A stretch of DNA of 64,000 nt from Mycobacterium sp. Aquia_216 (GTDB lineage Bacteria > Actinomycetota > Actinomycetes > Mycobacteriales > Mycobacteriaceae): positions 2,728,001 to 2,792,000 of the forward strand of contig NZ_CP113529.1 in NCBI RefSeq assembly GCF_026723865.1. Direction: 5' to 3'. Of this stretch, positions 40,981 through 48,851 are shown one piece after another; position 1 is the stretch's first letter; each line of letters opens with the position of its first letter. The position numbers and the translations under genes were made by a program. The notes under the pieces were generated by a model. It worked only from the letters and a program-made list of their open reading frames with translations. It did not search any database and was not told the origin of the DNA.

Positions 40981-43071
40981 TCAATTATCGACTACTTCTT
41001 CCGCAGCGGCAGCGACGGCCTCCGCGGTGAAGCCGAACTCACGGAACAATGTCTTGGCGTCGGCGGATTCGCCGTAATGCTCGATCGAGACGATCTTCCC
41101 GGTGTCGCCGACCAGTTTGTGCCACGGCTGCGCGATGCCGGCTTCGACCGCCACCCGGGCCGAGACCGACGGCGGCAGCACGCTGTCGCGGTACTCGGAC
41201 GGCTGGGACTCGAACCACTCCACACACGGCATCGACACCACCCGCGCGACAATGTCCTTGTCCGCCAACAACTTCGCGGCATCCACCGCGAGCTGGACCT
41301 CCGAGCCGGTGGCGATCAGGACGACGTCGGGTTCTTCGTCGCCCCCGTCACCCAGCACGTAGCCACCCCGGGCGACGCCTTCGGCGTCGGTGCCCTCGAG
41401 CACCGGCACACCCTGGCGGGTCAGGATCAGGCCAACCGGGCCGCTGCCATTACCCCGCGCCAAAATTGTGCGCCAGGCGTAGGCGGTTTCGTTGGCGTCG
41501 GCCGGGCGCACCACCGACAGCTTCGGGATGGCCCGCAGCGCCGCGAGGTGCTCGATCGGTTGGTGGGTCGGACCGTCCTCGCCGAGGCCGATCGAATCGT
41601 GCGTCCACACGTAGATGGTGTCGATGTCCATCAGCGATGCCAGTCGCACCGCCCCGCGCATGTAGTCGGAGAACTGCAGGAACGTGCCGCCGTAGGCGCG
41701 AGTCGGTCCGTGCAGCACGATGCCGGACAGGATGGCGCCCATGGCGTGCTCGCGAATTCCGAAGTGCAAGGTGCGGCCGTACCAGTCGGCGGTGTAATCC
41801 TTGGTCGTAATCGACGGCGGGCCAAACGATTTCACACCATCCATAGTGGTGTTGTTGCTGCCCGCCAGGTCGGCCGAACCGCCCCACAGCTCGGGGAGTT
41901 TCGGCCCCACCGCGGAGAGCACCTTGCCGGATGCCGCGCGGGTGGCCAGCGCCTTCGAGCCGGGCTCCCAATACGGGATATCGGCATCCCAGCCGTCGGG
42001 CAACTTCTGCGCGGTCAACCGGTCCAGTAGCGCCTTACGCTCGGGTTCACGCTGTGCCCAGGCGTCGAATTCCGCTTGCCACTTCTCGTGAGCTTCCTTG
42101 CCCCGGTCCACCAGCTTGCGGGCGTGGGCGATGACCTCGTCGCGTACCTCGAAGGTCTTGTCCGGGTCGAAGCCGAGGATCTTCTTGGTGGCGGCCACCT
42201 CATCGTCGCCGAGCGCCGAGCCGTGCGCCTTGCCCGTGTTCATCAAGTTCGGCGCCGGGTAGCCGATGATGGTGCGCAGCGAGATGAAGGACGGCTTGTC
42301 GAGGACGGCCTTCGCATTGGCGATGGCCTCCTCGATGCCGACGACGTTCTCGCCGCCCTCCACCTCTTGCACGTGCCAGCCGTAGGCGCGGTAGCGCGCG
42401 GCCGTGTCCTCGCACAACGCGATGTCGGTGTCGTCCTCGATCGAGATCTGGTTGTGGTCGTAGAACACGATCAGGTTGCCCAGCTGCTGGACGGCGGCCA
42501 GCGAGGACGCCTCGGAGGTCACGCCCTCCTCGATGTCCCCATCGGAGGCGATGACGTAGATGAAGTGATCGAACGGGCTTTCCCCGGGCGCGGCGTCCGG
42601 GTCGAACAGACCGCGCTCGTAGCGCGCCGCCATCGCCATCCCGACCGAGGACGCGAGGCCTTGGCCCAGCGGGCCGGTGGTGATCTCAACACCCTTGGTG
42701 TGCCGAAACTCCGGGTGGCCGGGAGTCTTGGAGCCCCAGGTGCGCAGCGACTCGATGTCGGACAGTTCGAGGCCGAACCCGCCGAGGTAGAGCTGCAGGT
42801 ACAGGGTCAGGCTGCTGTGCCCGGCCGACAATATGAACCGGTCGCGGCCCAGCCAGTGCACGTCGCTGGGGTCGTGGGTCATCGCGCGCTGGAACAGGGT
42901 GTAGGCCAGCGGCGCCAGGCTCATCGCGGTCCCGGGGTGGCCATTGCCGACCTTTTGCACCGCGTCGGCGGCCAGCACCCGCACCGTGTCGACGGCGGCC
43001 GAGTCGAGGTCGCTCCAGTCGTCGGGGTGGTGCGGTCGGGTCAGCGTGGAGATCTCTTCGAGTGTGGTCAC
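40981..43071 (-). CDS. tkt: Transketolase
   Basis: This 696-residue thiamine diphosphate enzyme transfers two-carbon units. Family signatures are NGHPGTAMSLAPLAY, the cofactor-binding GDIEEGVTSEASSLA followed by VFYDHNQISIEDD, and the pyrimidine-domain HDSIGLGEDGPTHQPIEHL. The GTG start heads the tkt-tal-zwf-opcA-pgl operon. In M. tuberculosis a PE_PGRS gene lies between tkt (Rv1449c) and ctaB. Here that space is a 266-bp intergenic region without a PE gene. Confidence 0.97.
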   Translation of the reverse strand: MTTLEEISTLTRPHHPDDWSDLDSAAVDTVRVLAADAVQKVGNGHPGTAMSLAPLAYTLFQRAMTHDPSDVHWLGRDRFILSAGHSSLTLYLQLYLGGFGLELSDIESLRTWGSKTPGHPEFRHTKGVEITTGPLGQGLASSVGMAMAARYERGLFDPDAAPGESPFDHFIYVIASDGDIEEGVTSEASSLAAVQQLGNLIVFYDHNQISIEDDTDIALCEDTAARYRAYGWHVQEVEGGENVVGIEEAIANAKAVLDKPSFISLRTIIGYPAPNLMNTGKAHGSALGDDEVAATKKILGFDPDKTFEVRDEVIAHARKLVDRGKEAHEKWQAEFDAWAQREPERKALLDRLTAQKLPDGWDADIPYWEPGSKALATRAASGKVLSAVGPKLPELWGGSADLAGSNNTTMDGVKSFGPPSITTKDYTADWYGRTLHFGIREHAMGAILSGIVLHGPTRAYGGTFLQFSDYMRGAVRLASLMDIDTIYVWTHDSIGLGEDGPTHQPIEHLAALRAIPKLSVVRPADANETAYAWRTILARGNGSGPVGLILTRQGVPVLEGTDAEGVARGGYVLGDGGDEEPDVVLIATGSEVQLAVDAAKLLADKDIVARVVSMPCVEWFESQPSEYRDSVLPPSVSARVAVEAGIAQPWHKLVGDTGKIVSIEHYGESADAKTLFREFGFTAEAVAAAAEEVVDN

Positions 43072-43167
43072 AGGCGTCAGTCCTTGGGGTGGCCGTAATA
43101 CATGCGCTGATCAATCCTCACCCTAGTGCGGGAGGGCCAGCGTTTGCAGTGTGGGATTGCGGGTATT

Positions 43168-43199
43168 CCTGGGCGCCCGTGGCGGATGTGACGCCCAGG
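43168..43199. repeat. Perfect 8-bp inverted repeat between tkt and ctaB
   Basis: CCTGGGCG and CGCCCAGG are separated by 16 bp within the divergent tkt-ctaB intergenic region. It lies upstream of both genes, so it is more likely a regulatory or structural element than a terminator. No known regulator motif is recognised. Confidence 0.4.
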
Positions 43200-43337
43200 C
43201 GTCCGCGACCTTGCGATCAGTGCCGCCGTCGGGAAATTTCGTGTGAATTGACCCTGGAGGCGGGCCGCGGTGCCAACGCGGTCTACCATCGTGCGTAGTA
43301 GATCCTGCGCCCCGCTGCGACCCCGAGGAGTTATTGC

Positions 43338-44264
43338 GTGAGCGTTCGCGGGCGCCTAGAGCCAACCCGAGCACCGAGCCGCATACGCGGCACGGTCCTG
43401 GCTTACCTGGCGTTGACCAAGCCGCGCGTCATCGAGCTGCTGCTGGTCACGGCCATTCCGGCGATGCTGCTGGCGCACCGCGGCCATGTCGACCCGCTGC
43501 TGATCCTCAACACGTTGATCGGCGGGATGCTGGCGGCCGGCGGGGCGAACACGCTCAACTGCGTCGCCGACGCCGACATCGACAAGCTGATGAAGCGCAC
43601 CGCGCGCCGACCGTTGGCCAGGGCCGCGGTGCCCACCCGAAACGCCCTGGTACTGGGTCTGCTGCTGACCGTGGGCTCGTTCTTCTGGCTCTGGTGGACG
43701 ACGAACCTGCTGTCGGGGCTGCTCGCCATCGCCACGATCGCGTTCTACGTGTTCGTCTACACCTTGCTGCTCAAACGGCGCACCTCGCAAAACGTCGTGT
43801 GGGGCGGTGCGGCCGGCTGCATGCCGGTGATGATCGGCTGGTCGGCCGTCACCGGCACCATCGGCTGGCCGGCGCTGGCGATGTTCGCGATCATCTTCTT
43901 CTGGACGCCCCCGCACACCTGGGCGTTGGCGATGCGCTACAAGGACGACTACAAGGCGGCCGGGGTTCCGATGCTGCCCGCCGTGGCGACCGAGCGCCAG
44001 GTCACCAAGCAGATCCTGATCTACACCTGGCTGACCGTCTTGGCGACGATGGCGCTGGCGCTGGCCGCCGGCTGGCTGTACACGGCGGTCGCCGTGGTGG
44101 CCGGGGTCTGGTTCCTGGCGATGGCCCACCAGTTGTACGCCGGGGTCCGGGCCGGTGAGCCGGTCAAGCCGCTGCGGCTGTTCCTGCAGTCCAACAACTA
44201 CCTCGCGGTGGTGTTCTGCGCGCTGGCGGTCGACTCGGTGATCGCGCTGCCCACGCTGCTCTGA
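43338..44264 (+). CDS. ctaB: Protohaem IX farnesyltransferase (haem O synthase)
   Basis: This 308-residue UbiA-family prenyltransferase makes haem O for aa3 cytochrome oxidase. It has about nine membrane helices and the two catalytic Asp-rich loops: [20 protein letters not shown] (NxxxDxxxD) and [14 protein letters not shown] (DxxxD). The [10 protein letters not shown] motif near the N-terminus is typical. The GTG start has GAGGAG at 43325-43330. It has the same length as the M. tuberculosis protein (Rv1451). CtaA, which uses the product, is encoded 1.8 kb away on the other strand. Confidence 0.96.
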   Translation: MSVRGRLEPTRAPSRIRGTVLAYLALTKPRVIELLLVTAIPAMLLAHRGHVDPLLILNTLIGGMLAAGGANTLNCVADADIDKLMKRTARRPLARAAVPTRNALVLGLLLTVGSFFWLWWTTNLLSGLLAIATIAFYVFVYTLLLKRRTSQNVVWGGAAGCMPVMIGWSAVTGTIGWPALAMFAIIFFWTPPHTWALAMRYKDDYKAAGVPMLPAVATERQVTKQILIYTWLTVLATMALALAAGWLYTAVAVVAGVWFLAMAHQLYAGVRAGEPVKPLRLFLQSNNYLAVVFCALAVDSVIALPTLL

Positions 44265-44295
44265 CATGCGTCGCGGGTGAAATCACTTCCGCCAC

Positions 44296-44357
44296 TTCGG
44301 CACCGCCGAACCGGGTCCTTCTCCGCGTGCGGCGGGTGGGGCTAAGGGCGCGCCTTA
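44296..44357. terminator. Possible bidirectional terminator between ctaB and the quinone reductase gene
   Basis: Two short hairpins lie between the convergent genes: TTCGGC/GCCGAA around a 3-base loop (44296-44310) and TAAGG/CCTTA around GCGCG (44343-44357). Neither has a T tract. The convergent position supports a terminator role. Confidence 0.35.
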
Positions 44358-44406
44358 CGACCCGAGGCCATGGCATACGGGCGCATCGTCGAGAAATTGA
44401 CCCGAC

Positions 44407-45381
44407 CTACGGCAGCAGCACAATTGAGCCCGCGGTCTTGCGGCCCTGCAGGTCCTGATGGGCGCGAGTCGCTTCGGCCAGCGGATAGCGGCCGCCTACT
44501 TCGATGTTGATCGCTCCGCTGGCCACCGCGTCGAACAATTCGTCGGCACGCCAGTTGAATTCCTGGCCGGTGCGCATGAAGTGGGCCAGCGTCGGCCGGG
44601 TCAGGAACACCGAGCCCGCGGCGTTGAGCCGCTGCGGATCCACCGGCGGCACGGGTCCGCTGGCAGCGCCGAACAACGCCAGGGTCCCGCGTACGGCCAG
44701 GCTGGCCAGGCTGGCGTCGAACGTCGTGGCGCCGACGCCGTCGTACACCGCCGCCACCCCGAGGCCCTCGGTGAGGTCACGGATCTGCTGACCGAATTGC
44801 GCGGCGTCGTCGGGGTAGGCGAGCACCTCGTCGGCGCCCGCCTTCCTGGACAGTTCGGCCTTCTGCGGCGTCGAGACGGTGCTGATGACCCGGGCGCCGA
44901 GCAGGTGTGCCCATTCGGTCAGGATCAGCCCGACGCCGCCGGCCCCGGCGTGCACCAGGACCGCGTCACCGGCTTGCACCGGATACACCGACTTCAGCAG
45001 GTAGTGCGCGGTCAGGCCCTTCAGCAGCACCGAGGCCGCTACCTCGGAAGTAACGCCTTCCGGCACCTTCGCCGTCAAATGTGCTGGTGCAATCGCGAAT
45101 TCGGCGTAGGCGCCGGACGCCGCGGCGGACGCGACACGGTCGCCGACACTGAAGTCTTCGGCTCCCTCGCCCAGGGCCACGACGGTGCCACACACCTCGG
45201 AACCGAGGACAAACGGTAGCTCGCGCGGGTATTGCCCGGATCGGAAATACGTATCAATGAAGTTGACGCCAATGGCTTCGGCCTTGATCAGCAGCTCACC
45301 TTGGCCCGGCGAGGGTTGTGATGTGTCGACGTAGCGAAGAACCTCGGGGCCGCCAGTTTCACTGACTTCGATTGCGTGCAT
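44407..45381 (-). CDS. qor: NADPH:quinone oxidoreductase (zinc-independent MDR family)
   Basis: This 324-residue reductase transfers electrons from NADPH to quinones. The GroES-like N-terminal half includes GVNFIDTYFRSGQYP, and the nucleotide-binding half has HAGAGGVGLILTEWAHLLGA. The catalytic-zinc cysteine of alcohol dehydrogenases is absent, as expected for the QOR branch. The ATG at 45381 lies 20 bp from the divergent ATP-grasp gene's ATG. A longer open frame upstream crosses that gene and is not used. M. tuberculosis equivalent: Rv1454c. Confidence 0.93.
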   Translation of the reverse strand: MHAIEVSETGGPEVLRYVDTSQPSPGQGELLIKAEAIGVNFIDTYFRSGQYPRELPFVLGSEVCGTVVALGEGAEDFSVGDRVASAAASGAYAEFAIAPAHLTAKVPEGVTSEVAASVLLKGLTAHYLLKSVYPVQAGDAVLVHAGAGGVGLILTEWAHLLGARVISTVSTPQKAELSRKAGADEVLAYPDDAAQFGQQIRDLTEGLGVAAVYDGVGATTFDASLASLAVRGTLALFGAASGPVPPVDPQRLNAAGSVFLTRPTLAHFMRTGQEFNWRADELFDAVASGAINIEVGGRYPLAEATRAHQDLQGRKTAGSIVLLP

Positions 45382-45386
45382 GTGGC

Positions 45387-45393
45387 TATCATG
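45387..45393. promoter_or_regulatory. Overlapping divergent -10 elements (qor / ATP-grasp gene)
   Basis: On the plus strand TATCAT (45387-45392) lies 8 bp before the ATG at 45401. On the minus strand CATGAT (45393-45388) lies 6 bp before the ATG at 45381. Both would give leaderless mRNAs, and polymerase could occupy only one at a time. Confidence 0.4.
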
Positions 45394-45400
45394 CCCGGGC

Positions 45401-46081
45401 ATGAAGCTTGCGCGCCCGGATGTCTTCCACCCCCGCATCGTGCTCGCCGGAAGTCCGCAGCACGCAGGCGGTGACGGCGACGATGCGGGGGTGATTGCGG
45501 CGCTGCGACAACGCGGTCTGCACGCGCGCCGGCTGTCCTGGGACAACCCCGATACCTGCCACGCGGACTTGGTCATCCTGCGTGGTGCTCGCGATTACGC
45601 CGCGCGGCTCGAGGAGTTTCTGGCCTGGACCACCCGCGTCAAGAATCTGCTGAATGCGCCGAGCGTCGTCGCCTGGAATCTCGGCGCGCAATACCTGCGC
45701 GACCTCGAGAGTGCCGGTGTGCCAACGCTGTCCGATGGGCCGCCGCGCCATCCGGTGGCGTTGATCTTTTTCGGTGGTCAGCGTTCGCACGCATTCACTG
45801 ACAGCCGCCAGGACGAGCCCGACTTCGAGGTGTGGGACGTGGGTTACGCGGCTATCGCGGCGGCCGCCGAACGCGCCGGAGTCGGCCCGGGCGAACTGCT
45901 GTATGCCCGGGTCGACGTGAATGGGAAACGGGTCGCGGGGCTCGATCTCGTCGCGCCGTCGTTGGGCTGGCGGCGGCTGGATGCCGACACCCGCGGCCTG
46001 GCCCAGCGCGAGTTCGCGCTGGCCGTGGAGTCAGCCTGCGAGCGGCTCGGGCTTGGCCCGTTCTCGCATCGACGCCCATAG
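45401..46081 (+). CDS. ATP-grasp-like protein lacking the central nucleotide-binding part (Rv1455 position)
   Basis: This is a 226-residue protein. The N-terminal part (to about residue 105) resembles the pre-ATP-grasp domain of RimK/glutathione-synthetase-like proteins (DLVILRGARDYAARLEEFLAW, APSVVAWNLGAQYLRDL, AGVPTLSD). The C-terminal part resembles the end of the ATP-grasp fold (LIFFGGQRSHAF, LLYARVDVNGKRVAGLDLVAPSLGW). The intervening lysine-bearing segment that grips ATP is missing, with an in-frame join near 45743. It is probably not a ligase. The last 51 bp overlap ctaA tail to tail. Confidence 0.75.
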   Translation: MKLARPDVFHPRIVLAGSPQHAGGDGDDAGVIAALRQRGLHARRLSWDNPDTCHADLVILRGARDYAARLEEFLAWTTRVKNLLNAPSVVAWNLGAQYLRDLESAGVPTLSDGPPRHPVALIFFGGQRSHAFTDSRQDEPDFEVWDVGYAAIAAAAERAGVGPGELLYARVDVNGKRVAGLDLVAPSLGWRRLDADTRGLAQREFALAVESACERLGLGPFSHRRP

Positions 46082-47002
46082 CGCCGCGGTCGCGGCCGTG
46101 CATGCCGCGGCGCCGGCGACATGCACGGCGACCAGGGCGGCGGGTACACCGGTGAAGTACTGCGTGGTGCCGACCGCGGCTTGCGCGCACAGCAGGCCCA
46201 GCAGCACGCCCAGCCGCACGACGATCGCCCGCGTCGCACCGACGGCCAACAGTCCGAAGCCCAAACCGACCGTCAGCGCGAGATAGGCCACCAGCAGCGA
46301 CGAATGCATGTGCACCAGCGTGGTGATCTCGACTTTCAGCCGCGGCACCGTCCTGCTTGGGCTCCGGTCGCCCGCATGCGGGCCGGCCGCGGTGACCAGC
46401 GTGCCGGTGACCAGCACCACCGCCAGGTTCATCCCGGTCAGCGCGGTGAGCAGGCGCAGTGGCTTGGCCACCCGCTCGTGCACCACTCCGTCATCCGGCT
46501 CGCCGACCTTGACGTACAGCAGCACCGACAGCCACACCATCGACATGGATACCAGCAGGTGAATCGCCACCGTCCACCACAGCAGCCCGGTGCGCACCGT
46601 GATGCCACCGATTACCGCCTGCACCACCGTCGACACGGGCATCAGCCACGCGTAGGCCAGCACCTGGTTCCGCCGGCGGGCCCGGTAGACCGCCAGCACG
46701 GCCAGCGCCGCGGTGACCACCACCGCGAGGCTGAACATCCGGTTGCCGAACTCGACGGCCTGATGCACCCGCGGCACCTCGGCGACGGCGACCGGGACGA
46801 AACTGCCCGGGAAACACTGCGGCCAAGTGGGGCAACCCAATCCCGATGCGGTGACGCGCACGATCGAGCCGGTGACGGCGATACCGCCCTGAGAGACGAT
46901 CACGGTCGCGGCAATGATCCGCTGGACGCGCAGGCTGGGGTCGGGGAGCAGGCCCACCAACCGCATCAGCACTCGTCTCACCACCGCCCGATCGTAGGCC
47001 AA
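46031..47002 (-). CDS. ctaA: Haem A synthase (cytochrome oxidase assembly protein CtaA)
   Basis: This membrane protein of up to 323 residues has about eight helices and oxidises the haem O made by CtaB to haem A. It has the conserved EFGNRM with a preceding His (VHQAVEFGNRM), further candidate haem-ligand histidines in AIHLLVSMS and VHMHSSLL, and the extracellular cysteine pair in GLGCPTWPQC. The longest frame uses TTG at 47002. GTG at 46984 or ATG at 46966 (311 residues) are equally plausible starts. It overlaps the ATP-grasp gene by 51 bp at the 3' end. M. tuberculosis equivalent: Rv1456c. Confidence 0.94.
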   Translation of the reverse strand: MAYDRAVVRRVLMRLVGLLPDPSLRVQRIIAATVIVSQGGIAVTGSIVRVTASGLGCPTWPQCFPGSFVPVAVAEVPRVHQAVEFGNRMFSLAVVVTAALAVLAVYRARRRNQVLAYAWLMPVSTVVQAVIGGITVRTGLLWWTVAIHLLVSMSMVWLSVLLYVKVGEPDDGVVHERVAKPLRLLTALTGMNLAVVLVTGTLVTAAGPHAGDRSPSRTVPRLKVEITTLVHMHSSLLVAYLALTVGLGFGLLAVGATRAIVVRLGVLLGLLCAQAAVGTTQYFTGVPAALVAVHVAGAAACTAATAALWASMRERAKPEPLAG

Positions 47003-47121
47003 TGAAAACTACGCCCTGTAGTACGGGACCGTGTCTGCGCCGAGGCTGTCATTTCGCAGGCCTGCCGCGGCGCGTCGTCTGCGCGGTTGCAGTGTCGCGG
47101 GCCGGGTGGTCCTAGCGACCG

Positions 47122-47904
47122 TCAGGTGAAACGGAACCAACGCAGCGCGGCAAGGGCGGCCACCGCGCCCCACGCCGTCAGGACGACGACGCCGAACCAG
47201 TCGACGGACAGCGTCATCGCCTGTGACAACGCCTCGGTCAGCGCGCCGGACGGCGTCAGCCGGGCCGCCCACTTAGCCGCCGTCGGGATCATGTTCGTCT
47301 CGACGGTCAGCGCACCGAGCCCGGCGAAAACGAACCACATCAGGTTGGCGACCGCGAGCACGATTTCGGCGCGCAGCGTCCCGCCCAGCAGCAGGCCGAG
47401 CGCCGTGAAGCCGGCGGTGCCGAGTGCGATGACCGCCGCGCCCAGCGCGAGCGCCGCCGGGGCGGGTCGCCAGCCCAACGCAAAACCGATGGCGCCCAAG
47501 ATGATTGCCTGCAAGAACACCACGGTGATCACGGCCAGCGACTTGCCGGCAATGATTCCCCAGACCGGCAGCGGCGTGGCTCCCAGCCGTTTCAAAGCCC
47601 CGTACCTGCGGTCGAACGCCACCGCGATCGCCTGTCCGGTGAACGCGGTCGAGATCACCGCCAGGGCCATGATGGCCGGAACGAACGTCGCGGCGCGGTT
47701 CTGGCCGAACGAACCGAACGGCAACAGTGTCAGTCCGACCAGCAGCGTGATCGGGATGAACATCGTCAGCAGCAGCTGTTCGCCGTTGCGCAGCAACAGC
47801 TTTAGTTCCAGACCGAACTGCGCGGCGAGCATTTTCGGCACGGCGTTGGGGCGCGGGTCCGGGGTGAAGGTGCCCACCGGAAACGGGGTGTCGGTGTCGG
47901 TCAC
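47122..47904 (-). CDS. ABC transporter permease (Rv1457c-like)
   Basis: This 260-residue ABC-2 type permease has six hydrophobic helices. The soluble N-terminus (TDTDTPFPVGTFTPDPRP) precedes the first helix, and the conserved RRYGALKRLGATPLP coupling segment is present. Its start is the GTG at 47904, which overlaps the ATPase gene by four bases. An upstream extension of the frame is not used. With the preceding ATPase it forms an exporter of unknown substrate. The pair lies beside ctaA in mycobacteria, so a link with haem or oxidase assembly is possible. Confidence 0.9.
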   Translation of the reverse strand: MTDTDTPFPVGTFTPDPRPNAVPKMLAAQFGLELKLLLRNGEQLLLTMFIPITLLVGLTLLPFGSFGQNRAATFVPAIMALAVISTAFTGQAIAVAFDRRYGALKRLGATPLPVWGIIAGKSLAVITVVFLQAIILGAIGFALGWRPAPAALALGAAVIALGTAGFTALGLLLGGTLRAEIVLAVANLMWFVFAGLGALTVETNMIPTAAKWAARLTPSGALTEALSQAMTLSVDWFGVVVLTAWGAVAALAALRWFRFT

Positions 47905-48851
47905 GGTCGCAACTTCCTGCCGGTGAGGTCCAGGAACACATCTTCGAGGCTGCGTTGCTCGACACGCATATCGGTGGCCAGCACGTCGATCTGGGCGCAC
48001 CACGCCGTCACGGTCGCCAGCACTTGCGGGTCGACCGAGCCCTCGACCAGATACTCGCCCGGCGTCACCTCGGTGGCCTTGTAGTCCTCCGGCAGAGCAG
48101 AAGCCAAGAGCGACAAGTCAAGTCGCGGCGGCGCAGTGAACCGAACCTGGTCCTTCGCGCCGGAACGAGTCAGCTCCGACGGAGTGCCCGCGGCGACCGT
48201 CACGCCGTGGTCGATGATGACCAGCCGATCGGCGAGCTCCTCGGCCTCCTTGAGCTGGTGGGTGGTGAGCACCACCGTCACGCCGTCCCGGCGCAGCGCA
48301 TCGATGAGTTCCCACACCAGCAACCGGGCATGCGCGTCCATGCCGGCGGTGGGCTCGTCGAGGAACACCAGTTCGGGACGCCCGACCAGCGCGCAGGCCA
48401 GCGCAAGTCGTTGCTGCTGCCCGCCGGAGAGCCGCCGGTAGGTGGTGCGGGCGGCGTCGGTGAGGCCCAACGTGGCCAGGAGCCACTGCGGGTCCAGCGG
48501 GTCGGCGGCATAGGACGCCACCAGGTTGAGCATTTCGCCGGCGCGGGCCGCCGGGTAGCCGCCGCCGCCCTGCAACATCACCCCGATGCGCGCGCGCAGC
48601 CTGGTGTTGTCGGTGACCGGGTTCAGGCCCAGCACCTCGATCGTGCCGGCGTCCGGGCGCACAAAGCCCTCGCACATCTCGACGGTCGTCGTCTTGCCGG
48701 CCCCGTTGGGCCCCAACAGGGCCAGCACCTCGGCGGCATGCACTTCGAGATCGAGATTGGAGACGGCTGTCGTTGACCCGTACTGCTTACTCACCCCGCG
48801 CAGCCGCACCACTGTCTCGGGGGCTTGGGGGTTTTGGGGGCCCGAACTCAC
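47901..48851 (-). CDS. ABC transporter ATP-binding protein (Rv1458c-like)
   Basis: This 316-residue ATPase (CcmA/DrrA type) has Walker A GPNGAGKTTT, Q-loop LQGGGGYP, signature LSGGQQQRLALA, Walker B LVFLDEPTAGMD and switch His in LTTHQLKEAEEL. A C-terminal regulatory extension follows, typical of DrrA-like exporters. It starts with GTG and overlaps mptB upstream and the permease downstream by four bases each. It powers the permease encoded next to it. Substrate unknown. Confidence 0.93.
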   Translation of the reverse strand: MSSGPQNPQAPETVVRLRGVSKQYGSTTAVSNLDLEVHAAEVLALLGPNGAGKTTTVEMCEGFVRPDAGTIEVLGLNPVTDNTRLRARIGVMLQGGGGYPAARAGEMLNLVASYAADPLDPQWLLATLGLTDAARTTYRRLSGGQQQRLALACALVGRPELVFLDEPTAGMDAHARLLVWELIDALRRDGVTVVLTTHQLKEAEELADRLVIIDHGVTVAAGTPSELTRSGAKDQVRFTAPPRLDLSLLASALPEDYKATEVTPGEYLVEGSVDPQVLATVTAWCAQIDVLATDMRVEQRSLEDVFLDLTGRKLRP

